DNA from: Pseudomonadota bacterium
Lineage (GTDB): Bacteria; Pseudomonadota; Alphaproteobacteria; Acetobacterales; Acetobacteraceae
NCBI GenBank assembly: GCA_021841985.1
Contig: JAKCCP010000040.1
Location: 1-5,622 of the forward strand
Length of the DNA: 5,622 nt
Direction: 5' to 3'
The notes under the pieces are model-generated. The model saw only the letters and a list, made by a program, of their open reading frames with translations. It was not told where the DNA came from and ran no database searches. Numbering within the stretch: the stretch's first letter is position 1; every line of letters begins with the position of its first letter. The translations under genes were made by a program, and so were the position numbers. This document shows positions 1 to 5,496 of this stretch, one piece after another.

Positions 1-850
1 TCTCGATCTGCTCCGCCTTGGCGTCCTGTTGGCGCCAGAAGGCCGCCGTCGCCACGGCGAGGCCGGCGATGCAGAGGAGAAAAACCAGGGGCGTCGCGAG
101 GCCGGCCTGACCGCCGATCAGCTCGGCCATGAAACGCGCGGCCTCGACCGGATGCCACGCGCCGGCGCGCCCGCCCTGCTTGAGCAAGCTCACCCAGTGA
201 TGCGCGGCGTTCCACCCCAGCACCGGGAGAAAGAGCGCCAGCCCGACGCCAAGCCCGGCCCAGGGCGCGGGACGGCGCAGCCAGAAACGCACCGGGGAGG
301 TGGCGAGCAGCCACAGCCCGATCCCGAAAAACAGCAAAAGGGCGGAGTATTTGCTGCATAGCGCAAGCCCGGCGAACCCCCCGGCGAGAAGCCAGAACTG
401 CGACCGCCCGGTGGCCACAAGCCGCGCCATGGCCCAAAGCGTCGCGGTCCAGAACAGCAAAAGCGGCGTATCGGGGGTCATGGTCACCGCGCCAGCGCCC
501 GTCAGCAGCGTCGCGTTGAGCAAAAGCCCGGCTTCTATCCCGGCGCGACGCGCGGGAAGACTGCGCGGCTGGGGGTGGAGATCGGAGGCGGCCTGCGCGA
601 GCAGCAGCGTGCCGAGAAGGGCCGCGATGGGCGCCAACAGGCGGATGCCGAGCGTGGTCTCGCCGAGCAGCGCGGTGCCAGCGCGGACGAACAGCGCCAC
701 CATCGGCGGATGGTCGAGATAGCCCGGCTGCAGCGCCCGCGACCATACCCAATAATACGCCTCATCGGGCGAAAGCGGCATAACGGCGGCGACCAGCAGG
801 CGCAATCCGGTCAGCGTCAGCAGCAGAAACAGCGCGGCGCTAGCGGGCAC
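1..850 (-). CDS. GT39/ArnT-like membrane glycosyltransferase (C-terminus missing)
   Basis: This is the N-terminal 283 codons of a polytopic GT-C fold glycosyltransferase of the GT39 (dolichyl-phosphate-mannose transferase/ArnT-like) group; the frame is open to the window edge. These enzymes move a sugar from a polyprenyl-phosphate donor to a periplasmic acceptor. Visible features are a first membrane helix (about residues 5-23), then PDEAYYW (28-34) with the acidic pair typical of the first periplasmic loop, DHPPM (46-50), TPDTPL (125-130), SKYSA (166-170) and WNAAHHW (213-219), with hydrophobic helices between. The start is GTG at 850-848: the frame has a stop a few codons upstream, and the next ATG (781-779, residue 24) would remove the first helix. 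It overlaps the end of the GT2-GtrA gene by 11 bp, so translation is probably coupled. Related proteins are around 500 residues, so nearly half is missing. Sugar and acceptor cannot be told from sequence. Confidence 0.88.
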   Translation of the reverse strand, partial: MPASAALFLLLTLTGLRLLVAAVMPLSPDEAYYWVWSRALQPGYLDHPPMVALFVRAGTALLGETTLGIRLLAPIAALLGTLLLAQAASDLHPQPRSLPARRAGIEAGLLLNATLLTGAGAVTMTPDTPLLLFWTATLWAMARLVATGRSQFWLLAGGFAGLALCSKYSALLLFFGIGLWLLATSPVRFWLRRPAPWAGLGVGLALFLPVLGWNAAHHWVSLLKQGGRAGAWHPVEAARFMAELIGGQAGLATPLVFLLCIAGLAVATAAFWRQQDAKAEQIE

Positions 851-1943
851 GCCAGACCAGGGTGACCGAGATGGCGTAATTCCACACTACCGCGATGATG
901 GCGCCGGCCGCGCCCGCGACGGTGAGCGAATTATGCTCCTCATAGAGGGTGCGGGCGATGCCGAGATCGGCGATGGCGCCAAAGCCGCAAAACAGCATGA
1001 ACAGAAACAGCCCACGCCACAGCCGGCTCCCGCGCAGCCGCTGATCGCGATAGGTGAGGGTGTTGTTGAGCTGGAAATTCACCGCCATCGCGAGCACTGT
1101 CGCGATCGACTGGGCGAGGGAAAACCCCATCCCCAGCGCCCGCCCGAGGGCCAGCGCCGCGAGATTGACGCCGACGCCGACGCCGCCCACCGCGGCGAAG
1201 GCAATGAAGCGCGGCGGCACCGCGCCATGCAGCAGGCGATCGATGAGCAGACCCGCGAACTGCGTCAGCACCAGCGCGTCGAGCTTGCTCTCGCCGGCGG
1301 CGCGGGGGCGGAAATGATAGGGGATTTCAACGACACGCAAGCCGGGTTTCGCGTTGAACAGCAAATCGAGCAGGATCTTGAAACCGCTTCCGGCAAGCCG
1401 CGGCGCGATCGCCTCGAAACGGTCGCGCCGCAGCATGAAAAATCCGCTCATCGGGTCGCTGATCGGGGTGGAGAGGAACATCTGGGCGAAGCGGATGCCG
1501 CCCGCCGAAAGCCGCCGGCGAAAGGTGCCCGCCAGCCCGGCGGCCGCGCCATCGCCGACATAGCGGCTGCCGATGACGATATCGGCCTCGCCCGCGCGGA
1601 GCTTTGCGAGCATCAGGGGCAGACGGGTCTCGTCGTGTTGCAAATCGCCATCGATGACGGCGATGAATGTCGCCGACGACGAGAGCGCGCCCTCGATCAC
1701 CGCCGAGGAGAGCCCGCGCCGACCGATGCGGCGGAGGCAGCGGACGCGCGGGTCGCGCGCGGCAAGACGACGCGCCTCGGCGGCGGTTTCGTCGGGGCTG
1801 TTGTCATCGACGAAAATCACCTCCCAGGCGATGCCGGCCAGCGCTTCGTCGAACTTGGCCACCAGCGGCGCGACATTGGCGCGCTCGTTGAAGCACGGCA
1901 CGACAATGCTGAGTTCGGGGACGCTGAGGTCGGGGCTTTTCAC
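840..1943 (-). CDS. GT2 polyprenyl-phosphate sugar synthase fused to GtrA domain
   Basis: A 367-residue two-domain protein. Residues 10-225 are a GT2 domain like dolichyl/polyprenyl-phosphate mannose or glucose synthase: LSIVVPCFNE (11-20), nucleotide-binding VDDNSPDE (45-52), metal-binding DGDLQHD (98-104), GSRY (125-128), DPMSGFFMLRRD (163-174) and the acceptor-side stretch IPYHFRPRAAGESKL (207-221). Residues 243-365 are a GtrA domain with four predicted helices (245-264, 274-292, 309-330, 340-362), including NFQLNNTLTYRD (289-300) and WNY (354-356). The known role of such proteins is to make polyprenyl-phosphate-linked sugar on the cytoplasmic face; GtrA proteins are proposed to flip it. 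The start is GTG at 1943-1941, four bases after the regulator's stop, with no clear Shine-Dalgarno site, which fits termination-reinitiation. The next gene encodes a GT39 enzyme that could use the product. The sugar is not predictable from sequence. Confidence 0.93.
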   Translation of the reverse strand: MKSPDLSVPELSIVVPCFNERANVAPLVAKFDEALAGIAWEVIFVDDNSPDETAAEARRLAARDPRVRCLRRIGRRGLSSAVIEGALSSSATFIAVIDGDLQHDETRLPLMLAKLRAGEADIVIGSRYVGDGAAAGLAGTFRRRLSAGGIRFAQMFLSTPISDPMSGFFMLRRDRFEAIAPRLAGSGFKILLDLLFNAKPGLRVVEIPYHFRPRAAGESKLDALVLTQFAGLLIDRLLHGAVPPRFIAFAAVGGVGVGVNLAALALGRALGMGFSLAQSIATVLAMAVNFQLNNTLTYRDQRLRGSRLWRGLFLFMLFCGFGAIADLGIARTLYEEHNSLTVAGAAGAIIAVVWNYAISVTLVWRAR

Positions 1944-1947
1944 GTGG

Positions 1948-2481
1948 TCAGAGCGGCACGCCCGGGAGGTTGCGGCTGGTGCGGATGGTTTGCAGCGTCT
2001 GCACCCGGCTCACCCGCTCGAGCCCGGTGAGGCGGGCGGTGAGTTGGTTTTCATGCGCGGCATCACGCGCGACAAGGCGCAGCAGGAAATCGCCGCCGCC
2101 CCGGATCATATGGCATTCGCGCACTTCCGGCCAGGCGGCGATGGTCGCTTCGAACTCGGCGAGCACGCTCTCCTTCTGGCTCTCGAGCCCGACAATGGCG
2201 AAGAACATGATCTGCCAGCCGAGCTTCTGCGGATCAGGCTCGGCATGGTAGCCGCGGATGACGCCGATCGCCTCCAGCCGGTGCATGCGACGGAGGCAGG
2301 GTGCCGGCGAGAGACCAGTGCGGCGCGCCAGCTCGACATTGGTGATCCGCCCCTCGCGCTGCAATTCGCCGAGGATGCGGTGATCGACGGCATCGATCGT
2401 GCCATCATCGACCGCCTCGGCGGGGAGGGCCTGGCGCCTGCGGGACGGCGAGAGGGGCGGGGAAAGCGCGCCGCGCGGCAT
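1948..2481 (-). CDS. Lrp/AsnC-family transcriptional regulator
   Basis: A 177-residue DNA-binding regulator. An N-terminal winged helix-turn-helix starts at IDAVDHRILGELQREGRIT (29-47) and continues through NVELARRTGLSPAPCLRRMHRLEAIGVIRGY (48-78). The C-terminal half (about 88-165) is the RAM/AsnC effector-binding and oligomerisation domain, with GGGDFLLRLVARD (128-140) at the usual effector-loop position. These proteins commonly bind amino acids and form dimers to octamers. About 28 proline- and arginine-rich residues precede the helix-turn-helix, longer than in most members (150-165 residues), but no in-frame ATG, GTG or TTG lies in that extension. The ATG at 2481 also has GAAGGA (2498-2493) upstream at a longish 11-nt spacing. 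It is first in a run with two glycosyltransferase genes and divergent from trxB. Autoregulation and control of trxB are inferences from position; the ligand is unknown. Confidence 0.93.
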   Translation of the reverse strand: MPRGALSPPLSPSRRRQALPAEAVDDGTIDAVDHRILGELQREGRITNVELARRTGLSPAPCLRRMHRLEAIGVIRGYHAEPDPQKLGWQIMFFAIVGLESQKESVLAEFEATIAAWPEVRECHMIRGGGDFLLRLVARDAAHENQLTARLTGLERVSRVQTLQTIRTSRNLPGVPL

Positions 2482-2517
2482 GGGTCAAACCATCCTTCGA
2501 GGGGGTTTAGCGGTCAA

Positions 2518-2529
2518 CGCCGAACGGCG
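2518..2529. repeat. Short inverted repeat in regulator leader
   Basis: CGCCG (2518-2522) and CGGCG (2525-2529) form an inverted repeat with two central bases. It lies between the predicted minus-strand transcription start and the regulator's ATG, a plausible site for an operator of a dimeric regulator, but GC-rich short repeats like this also arise by chance. Confidence 0.2.
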
Positions 2530-2555
2530 CTTGCTGGATTGGGGCTCCGCACGCA

Positions 2556-2583
2556 ATAATATTACCCACGGCGATGATCGCAA
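2556..2583 (-). promoter_or_regulatory. Candidate sigma70-type promoter for the regulator/glycosyltransferase run
   Basis: On the minus strand, TTGCGA (2583-2578) and TATTAT (2561-2556) are 16 nt apart, matching 4/6 and 5/6 of the sigma70 consensus. The predicted transcript would start near 2549 and leave a leader of about 68 nt before the ATG at 2481. The -10 lies within the most AT-rich patch of this intergenic region, which includes the palindrome TAATATTA (2557-2564). Assigned by eye only. Confidence 0.45.
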
Positions 2584-2605
2584 GGGGGTACGGCGCGGCG
2601 CGATC

Positions 2606-2618
2606 GCTTGCGTCAAGC
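2606..2618. promoter_or_regulatory. Inverted repeat and weak promoter-like sequence upstream of trxB
   Basis: GCTTG-CGT-CAAGC is a perfect 5-bp inverted repeat with a 3-base centre, 69 bases before the trxB start. A weak plus-strand promoter overlaps it: TTGCGT (2608-2613), 18-nt gap, TATCCT (2632-2637), with 3/6 and 4/6 consensus matches. If real, the repeat would cover the -35 and act as an operator, possibly for the divergent Lrp/AsnC-type protein or the LysR-type protein encoded after trxB. No binding evidence exists in the sequence itself. Confidence 0.25.
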
Positions 2619-2686
2619 CCCGGCTCGTCGATATCCTTGCGGGGCAAAAAGAATCGGAACGATGACCTCTTCCATGTTGATCCCCC

Positions 2687-3655
2687 ATGTCTGACCCTCT
2701 CTCCACCGAGGTACTGGTGATCGGCGCCGGGCCGGCGGGCTATACGGCGGCGATCTATGCCGCGCGCGCCGGGCTGGCACCCATTCTGGTGCGCGGCCTG
2801 CAGCCCGGCGGCCAGCTCACCATCACCACCGATGTCGAGAACTATCCTGGCTTCGCCGAGGTCATCCAGGGACCGTGGCTGATGGAGCAGATGGCCGCCC
2901 AGGCCGCCCATGTCGGGGCGCGGCTCATCGACGATAGCATTGTCGCCGTCGATCTTGTCACATCGCCTTTCACCGCGCGCGGTGACGGGGGGGCGCTCTA
3001 TGCCGCGCGTGCCGTCATCATCGCGACGGGAGCTGAAGCGCGCTGGCTCGGCCTGCCCTCGGAAAAGCGCCTATCCGGAGCCGGGGTTTCAGCTTGCGCC
3101 ACCTGCGATGGGTTTTTCTTTCGCGACCGCTCCGTGGTGGTGGTGGGTGGCGGCAACACGGCGGTCGAGGAGGCGCTCTTTCTCACCCATCACGCCCGCC
3201 GCGTCACCCTGATCCACCGGCGCGACCGGTTGCGCGCGGAAAAAATCCTCCAGGATCGGCTGTTCGCCAACCCCAAGATCCAGGTCATATGGAACGCCGT
3301 GGTCGAGGAAATCCTCGGCGCTGGCAAACCCGAGACGGTTTCCGCCGTGCGGCTCCGGGATACCCTAACCGGCGCGCTGTCAACGCTTGCCACCGATGGC
3401 GTGTTCATCGCCATCGGCCATACGCCGAATACCGGGCTGTGCCGTGGCCAGCTCGCGCTCGACGCGGAGGGCTATATCGTGACCACGCCGGGGAGCACGC
3501 GCACCTCGCGCGCCGGCGTATTCGCCGCCGGCGACGTGCAGGACAAAATCTTCCGCCAGGCGGTGACGGCGGCGGGCAGCGGCTGCATGGCGGCGCTGGA
3601 AGCAGAAAAATATCTCGCCGCGGCAGCCGATGACGCGCGCCAGGGGATGGCATGA
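2687..3655 (+). CDS. trxB: Thioredoxin-disulfide reductase
   Basis: A 322-residue cytoplasmic flavoenzyme that transfers electrons from NADPH through FAD and a redox disulfide to thioredoxin. The expected elements appear in order: FAD-binding GAGPAG (13-18), GGQL (41-44), ENYPGF (51-56), ATG (113-115), active-site CATC (137-140) followed by DG, NADPH-binding GGGNTAVEEA (154-163), HRRDRLRAEKIL (177-188) with the arginines that contact the NADPH phosphate, and FAD-binding GVFAAGDVQD (277-286) followed by RQAVTAAGSGC (290-300). Length is normal. The start is fixed at ATG 2687 because an in-frame TGA lies at 2678-2680; the bases before it (GATCCCCC) contain no good Shine-Dalgarno site. The stop overlaps a possible ATG of the LysR gene as ATGA, suggesting one transcript. 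No thioredoxin gene is in the window. Intact catalytic residues make this the most secure call here. Confidence 0.97.
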   Translation: MSDPLSTEVLVIGAGPAGYTAAIYAARAGLAPILVRGLQPGGQLTITTDVENYPGFAEVIQGPWLMEQMAAQAAHVGARLIDDSIVAVDLVTSPFTARGDGGALYAARAVIIATGAEARWLGLPSEKRLSGAGVSACATCDGFFFRDRSVVVVGGGNTAVEEALFLTHHARRVTLIHRRDRLRAEKILQDRLFANPKIQVIWNAVVEEILGAGKPETVSAVRLRDTLTGALSTLATDGVFIAIGHTPNTGLCRGQLALDAEGYIVTTPGSTRTSRAGVFAAGDVQDKIFRQAVTAAGSGCMAALEAEKYLAAAADDARQGMA

Positions 3656-3681
3656 GCGGGCGCGCGCTGGCGCGGGCCGCC

Positions 3682-3690
3682 GGGGGGGGG
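3682..3690 (+). repeat. Run of nine G before the LysR gene's likely start
   Basis: Nine consecutive G at 3682-3690 end four bases before the ATG at 3694, the run continuing as AGT. It lies between two in-frame candidate starts of the LysR gene (3652 and 3694). It may serve as a Shine-Dalgarno-like sequence, and it is a potential slippage site. Confidence 0.9.
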
Positions 3691-3693
3691 AGT

Positions 3694-4578
3694 ATGGACT
3701 GGGACAAATTGCGGGTGTTCCACGCGGTGGCGGAGGCCGGCAGCTTCACCCATGCCGGGGAGTCGCTCAACCTCAGCCAGTCCGCCGTCTCGCGGCAGAT
3801 CTCGGCGCTCGAGGAAGCGCTCCAAGTGCCGCTCTTTCATCGCCACGCCCGCGGCCTGATCCTCACCGAGCAGGGCGAAAGCCTCAACCGCACGGTGCGG
3901 GAAGTGTTCGCCAAGCTCGCGATGACCGAGGCGCTGCTCACCGAAAGCAAGGAAAAACCCGCCGGCCGGCTCAAGATCACCACGACCATGAGTTTCGGCG
4001 CGTCCTGGCTGGCGCCACGCCTGCAAAATTTTCTCGAGGCCTACCCGGAGGTTTCGGTGAGCCTGTTGCTCGACGACACCGATCTCGATCTCGCGATGCG
4101 CGAGGCCGATGTCGCGATTCGCATGCACCCGCCGAAACAGCCCGATCTGGTGCAGCGGCATCTGATGTCGATGCACTGGCATATCTGCGCCGCGCCCGCC
4201 TATCTCAGAAAATTCGGCACGCCACAGAAAATCGAGGAACTTGATCAGCATCGCCTGATCCTGTTCGGCGATTATCATCCGCCGGTGGCCGACATCAACT
4301 GGCTGGCCGAGATCGGCCGACGTGACGGCACCAAGCGCAAGGCGCTGCTCGAGGTCAACAGCCTGCAAGCGATGCTGCTCGCCATCCGCTCCGGGCTCGG
4401 CATCGGCGCCATGCCGGATTACCTCGCGACCGAGACCGAAGACGTGGTGCGTATTCTGCCCGAGGCCAAGGCTCCGGTGGTCGATGTGTTCTTTGTCTAT
4501 CCCGAGGAGCTGCGCAATTCCAAGCGAGTCGCGGTATTCCGCGATTTTCTCCTGGCGCGGCTGGCCGAGATGGCGTGA
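3694..4578 (+). CDS. LysR-type transcriptional regulator
   Basis: A 294-residue regulator (from ATG 3694) with the normal LysR layout. The N-terminal winged helix-turn-helix begins MDWDKLRVFHAVAEAGSF and includes SQSAVSRQISALEEALQVPLFHRHARG (28-54). A linker helix follows (about 58-90), then a two-lobed substrate-binding-like effector domain (about 91-290) with READVAIRM (136-144) and SGLGIGAMPDYL (233-244). The start at 3694 is preferred because LysR proteins normally begin two or three residues before the first helix and a G-rich tract precedes it. The in-frame ATG at 3652 overlaps the trxB stop and would add 14 Arg/Ala/Gly residues. Many LysR genes are divergent from their target, but this one follows trxB in the same direction and is probably co-transcribed. 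Effector and regulon cannot be predicted; a redox role is only suggested by position. Confidence 0.94.
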   Translation: MDWDKLRVFHAVAEAGSFTHAGESLNLSQSAVSRQISALEEALQVPLFHRHARGLILTEQGESLNRTVREVFAKLAMTEALLTESKEKPAGRLKITTTMSFGASWLAPRLQNFLEAYPEVSVSLLLDDTDLDLAMREADVAIRMHPPKQPDLVQRHLMSMHWHICAAPAYLRKFGTPQKIEELDQHRLILFGDYHPPVADINWLAEIGRRDGTKRKALLEVNSLQAMLLAIRSGLGIGAMPDYLATETEDVVRILPEAKAPVVDVFFVYPEELRNSKRVAVFRDFLLARLAEMA

Positions 4579-4708
4579 AAGCTCGGCAAGGAACGCCCTC
4601 CCGCCCCGGAATCGATCGGAAAAACCAATGTTTCCAGAGGGCCTGCTTCTTCAGCTTCGCGTGATTTTCCAGCCCAGAAGCGGGCATGCGAAAGCGGCAT
4701 GGATGCTG

Positions 4709-4739
4709 CCAGAAATTCGCGGTGGCGCCGCCAATCTGG
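4709..4739 (+). other. Stem-loop candidate in the lysR downstream region
   Basis: CCAGA (4709-4713) can pair with TCTGG (4735-4739), enclosing GGTGGCGCCGCC (4721-4732), which folds on itself with one G-U pair. No U-run follows, so it is not a terminator. It may be part of a structured 3' untranslated region or small RNA, or chance in GC-rich DNA. Confidence 0.3.
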
Positions 4740-4868
4740 TGAGCCTACGCTAAAAAAGTCGCGTGGATGCAACCGTTGGTGATATCGACGCGGGCTTGAG
4801 CGCGGCCGAACAGGCCGTCTTTCGGGTGGACACCCCTTCGTCTCCCGGACCTAGCCTCCCTGTTGACT

Positions 4869-4905
4869 GCCCCGCCAGGGCTATGCTGGCGGGGCGTTCT
4901 TTTTT
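4869..4905 (+). terminator. Strong Rho-independent terminator
   Basis: GCCCCGCCAG (4869-4878) and CTGGCGGGGC (4886-4895) form a perfect 10-bp GC-rich stem with a 7-base loop, followed by GTTC and a run of six T (4900-4905). There is no A-run on the other side, so it works only for plus-strand transcripts. It would end the trxB-lysR transcript, or a small RNA starting after lysR, and insulate the PH-domain gene. Confidence 0.9.
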
Positions 4906-4916
4906 GTTCAAGTGGA

Positions 4917-4944
4917 TTGCACTAAATCCCCCCGATGTTAAATT
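4917..4944 (+). promoter_or_regulatory. Candidate promoter for the PH-domain gene
   Basis: TTGCAC (4917-4922) and TAAATT (4939-4944) are 16 nt apart, with 3/6 and 4/6 sigma70 matches. They lie just after the terminator and about 40 bases before the PH-domain gene, where a new promoter is needed because upstream transcription should stop at 4905. Modest match, helped by position. Confidence 0.4.
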
Positions 4945-4967
4945 CTGTGCCGTTCCGCAATTTATCC

Positions 4968-4975
4968 GAGGAGGT
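4968..4975 (+). promoter_or_regulatory. Strong Shine-Dalgarno site of the PH-domain gene
   Basis: GAGGAGGT, close to the full anti-Shine-Dalgarno complement, lies 8 nt before the ATG at 4984. It is the best ribosome binding site in the window and fixes this start over a frame-shifted upstream reading. Confidence 0.85.
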
Positions 4976-4983
4976 CAGGCGAG

Positions 4984-5445
4984 ATGGCATACTATGTAAA
5001 AGTGCTTCGGCCTGATGAAATTGTGAAATATACTGGTAGACTGCACTGGATTATATATAAGAACTCTATCGTGCTCAGTGTAATATTTTTCCTTTCATTG
5101 GTTATTTATTTTAATCAGACCGAAGACCAGAAATCTGTTATGTTTTTTGCATCAGTGGTTTTCCTATTGCTGACCGTAATATCTTTCGTCCATTCCTGGT
5201 TTGTCCGAATCACCACGGAAATCGTGGTAACTGACAAGCGGATCATCCATAAAACCGGCTGGATTGCCCGTCGCACGGAGGAGATGAATATAACCAAGGT
5301 CGAGACGGTGGACGTTAGTCAGGGAATCGGAGGCCGCATTCTCGGCTTTGGTGCGGTGGGGATAAAAGGCATCGGCGGAAGCTGGGAACCGCTACGGCGG
5401 ATTGCGGCACCCATTGCATTGCGGAATGCCATCATGGTTGGATAG
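4984..5445 (+). CDS. Small membrane protein with bacterial PH (DUF304/YdbS-like) domain
   Basis: A 153-residue protein. After a short N-terminus (VLRPDEIVKYTGRLHW, 7-22), two hydrophobic helices (about 27-43 and 51-70) form a membrane hairpin. The C-terminal half is a bPH_2-type domain, with TEIVVTDKRIIHKTG (78-92) and NITKVETVDVSQGIGGRI (102-119), then GFGAVGIKGIGG (121-132), the pattern common to these proteins. Biochemical function is unknown for most of the family; a role at the inner membrane is inferred. It has its own promoter-like sequence and strong Shine-Dalgarno site after a terminator, so it is probably transcribed alone. Base composition is odd: about 32-38% GC in the first 180 bases, rising to about 65% near the end, while neighbouring genes are about 65%. 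That may reflect foreign origin of the membrane part or constraint for hydrophobic codons. The frame is intact. Confidence 0.9.
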   Translation: MAYYVKVLRPDEIVKYTGRLHWIIYKNSIVLSVIFFLSLVIYFNQTEDQKSVMFFASVVFLLLTVISFVHSWFVRITTEIVVTDKRIIHKTGWIARRTEEMNITKVETVDVSQGIGGRILGFGAVGIKGIGGSWEPLRRIAAPIALRNAIMVG

Positions 5446-5496
5446 CCGGGATATGTCCCAGGGCCATCTAGCCTGTGGCATTCTGGTTGGTTGGTC

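Larger units (their letters stand above)
4579..4983 (+). other. 405-bp intergenic region with no convincing gene
   Basis: No protein-coding frame here is convincing. It holds, in order, an imperfect nested inverted repeat near the lysR end (GCCCTC about 4593-4598 with GAGGGC 4637-4642, and GGAAA/TTTCC inside), a stem-loop candidate at 4709-4739, a strong intrinsic terminator at 4869-4905, and a promoter-like sequence with a ribosome binding site for the PH-domain gene. The part before the terminator is either a long lysR 3' untranslated region or an independent small RNA. Confidence 0.6.

Noticed and set aside
933..2030. A 365-codon open frame on the plus strand opposite the GT2-GtrA gene.
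   Set aside because: It is the complementary shadow of a well-supported gene; the translation is Arg/Ala/Glu-rich without domains.
2656..2678. GGAAC followed by GTT after 15 bases, resembling an extracytoplasmic-function (EcfG-like) sigma promoter before trxB.
   Set aside because: The spacing is shorter than the usual EcfG pattern and the transcript would begin at or near the trxB ATG, leaving no ribosome binding site.
2674..2694. A six-codon reading frame (ATG TTG ATC CCC CAT GTC TGA) overlapping the trxB start, a possible leader peptide.
   Set aside because: No Shine-Dalgarno site and no attenuator-like structure; short frames like this are expected by chance.
4628..4753. A 41-codon plus-strand reading frame after lysR starting at ATG 4628.
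   Set aside because: Only a weak GGA upstream, no recognisable protein features, and it continues a frame open through the end of lysR, so it is likely chance.
4579..4868. Possible tmRNA, 6S or SRP RNA before the terminator.
   Set aside because: No T-loop, CCA-end tRNA-like part, or SRP/6S signature could be found by eye.
4763..4999. A 78-codon plus-strand frame running into the PH-domain gene.
   Set aside because: It spans the strong terminator and the promoter/Shine-Dalgarno region of the next gene, and its composition shows no protein family.
5448..5479. Small inverted repeats (GGGA/TCCC and GCCA/TGGC) between the convergent PH-domain and DoxX genes as a shared terminator.
   Set aside because: Stems are only 4 bp and no T-run follows on either strand.
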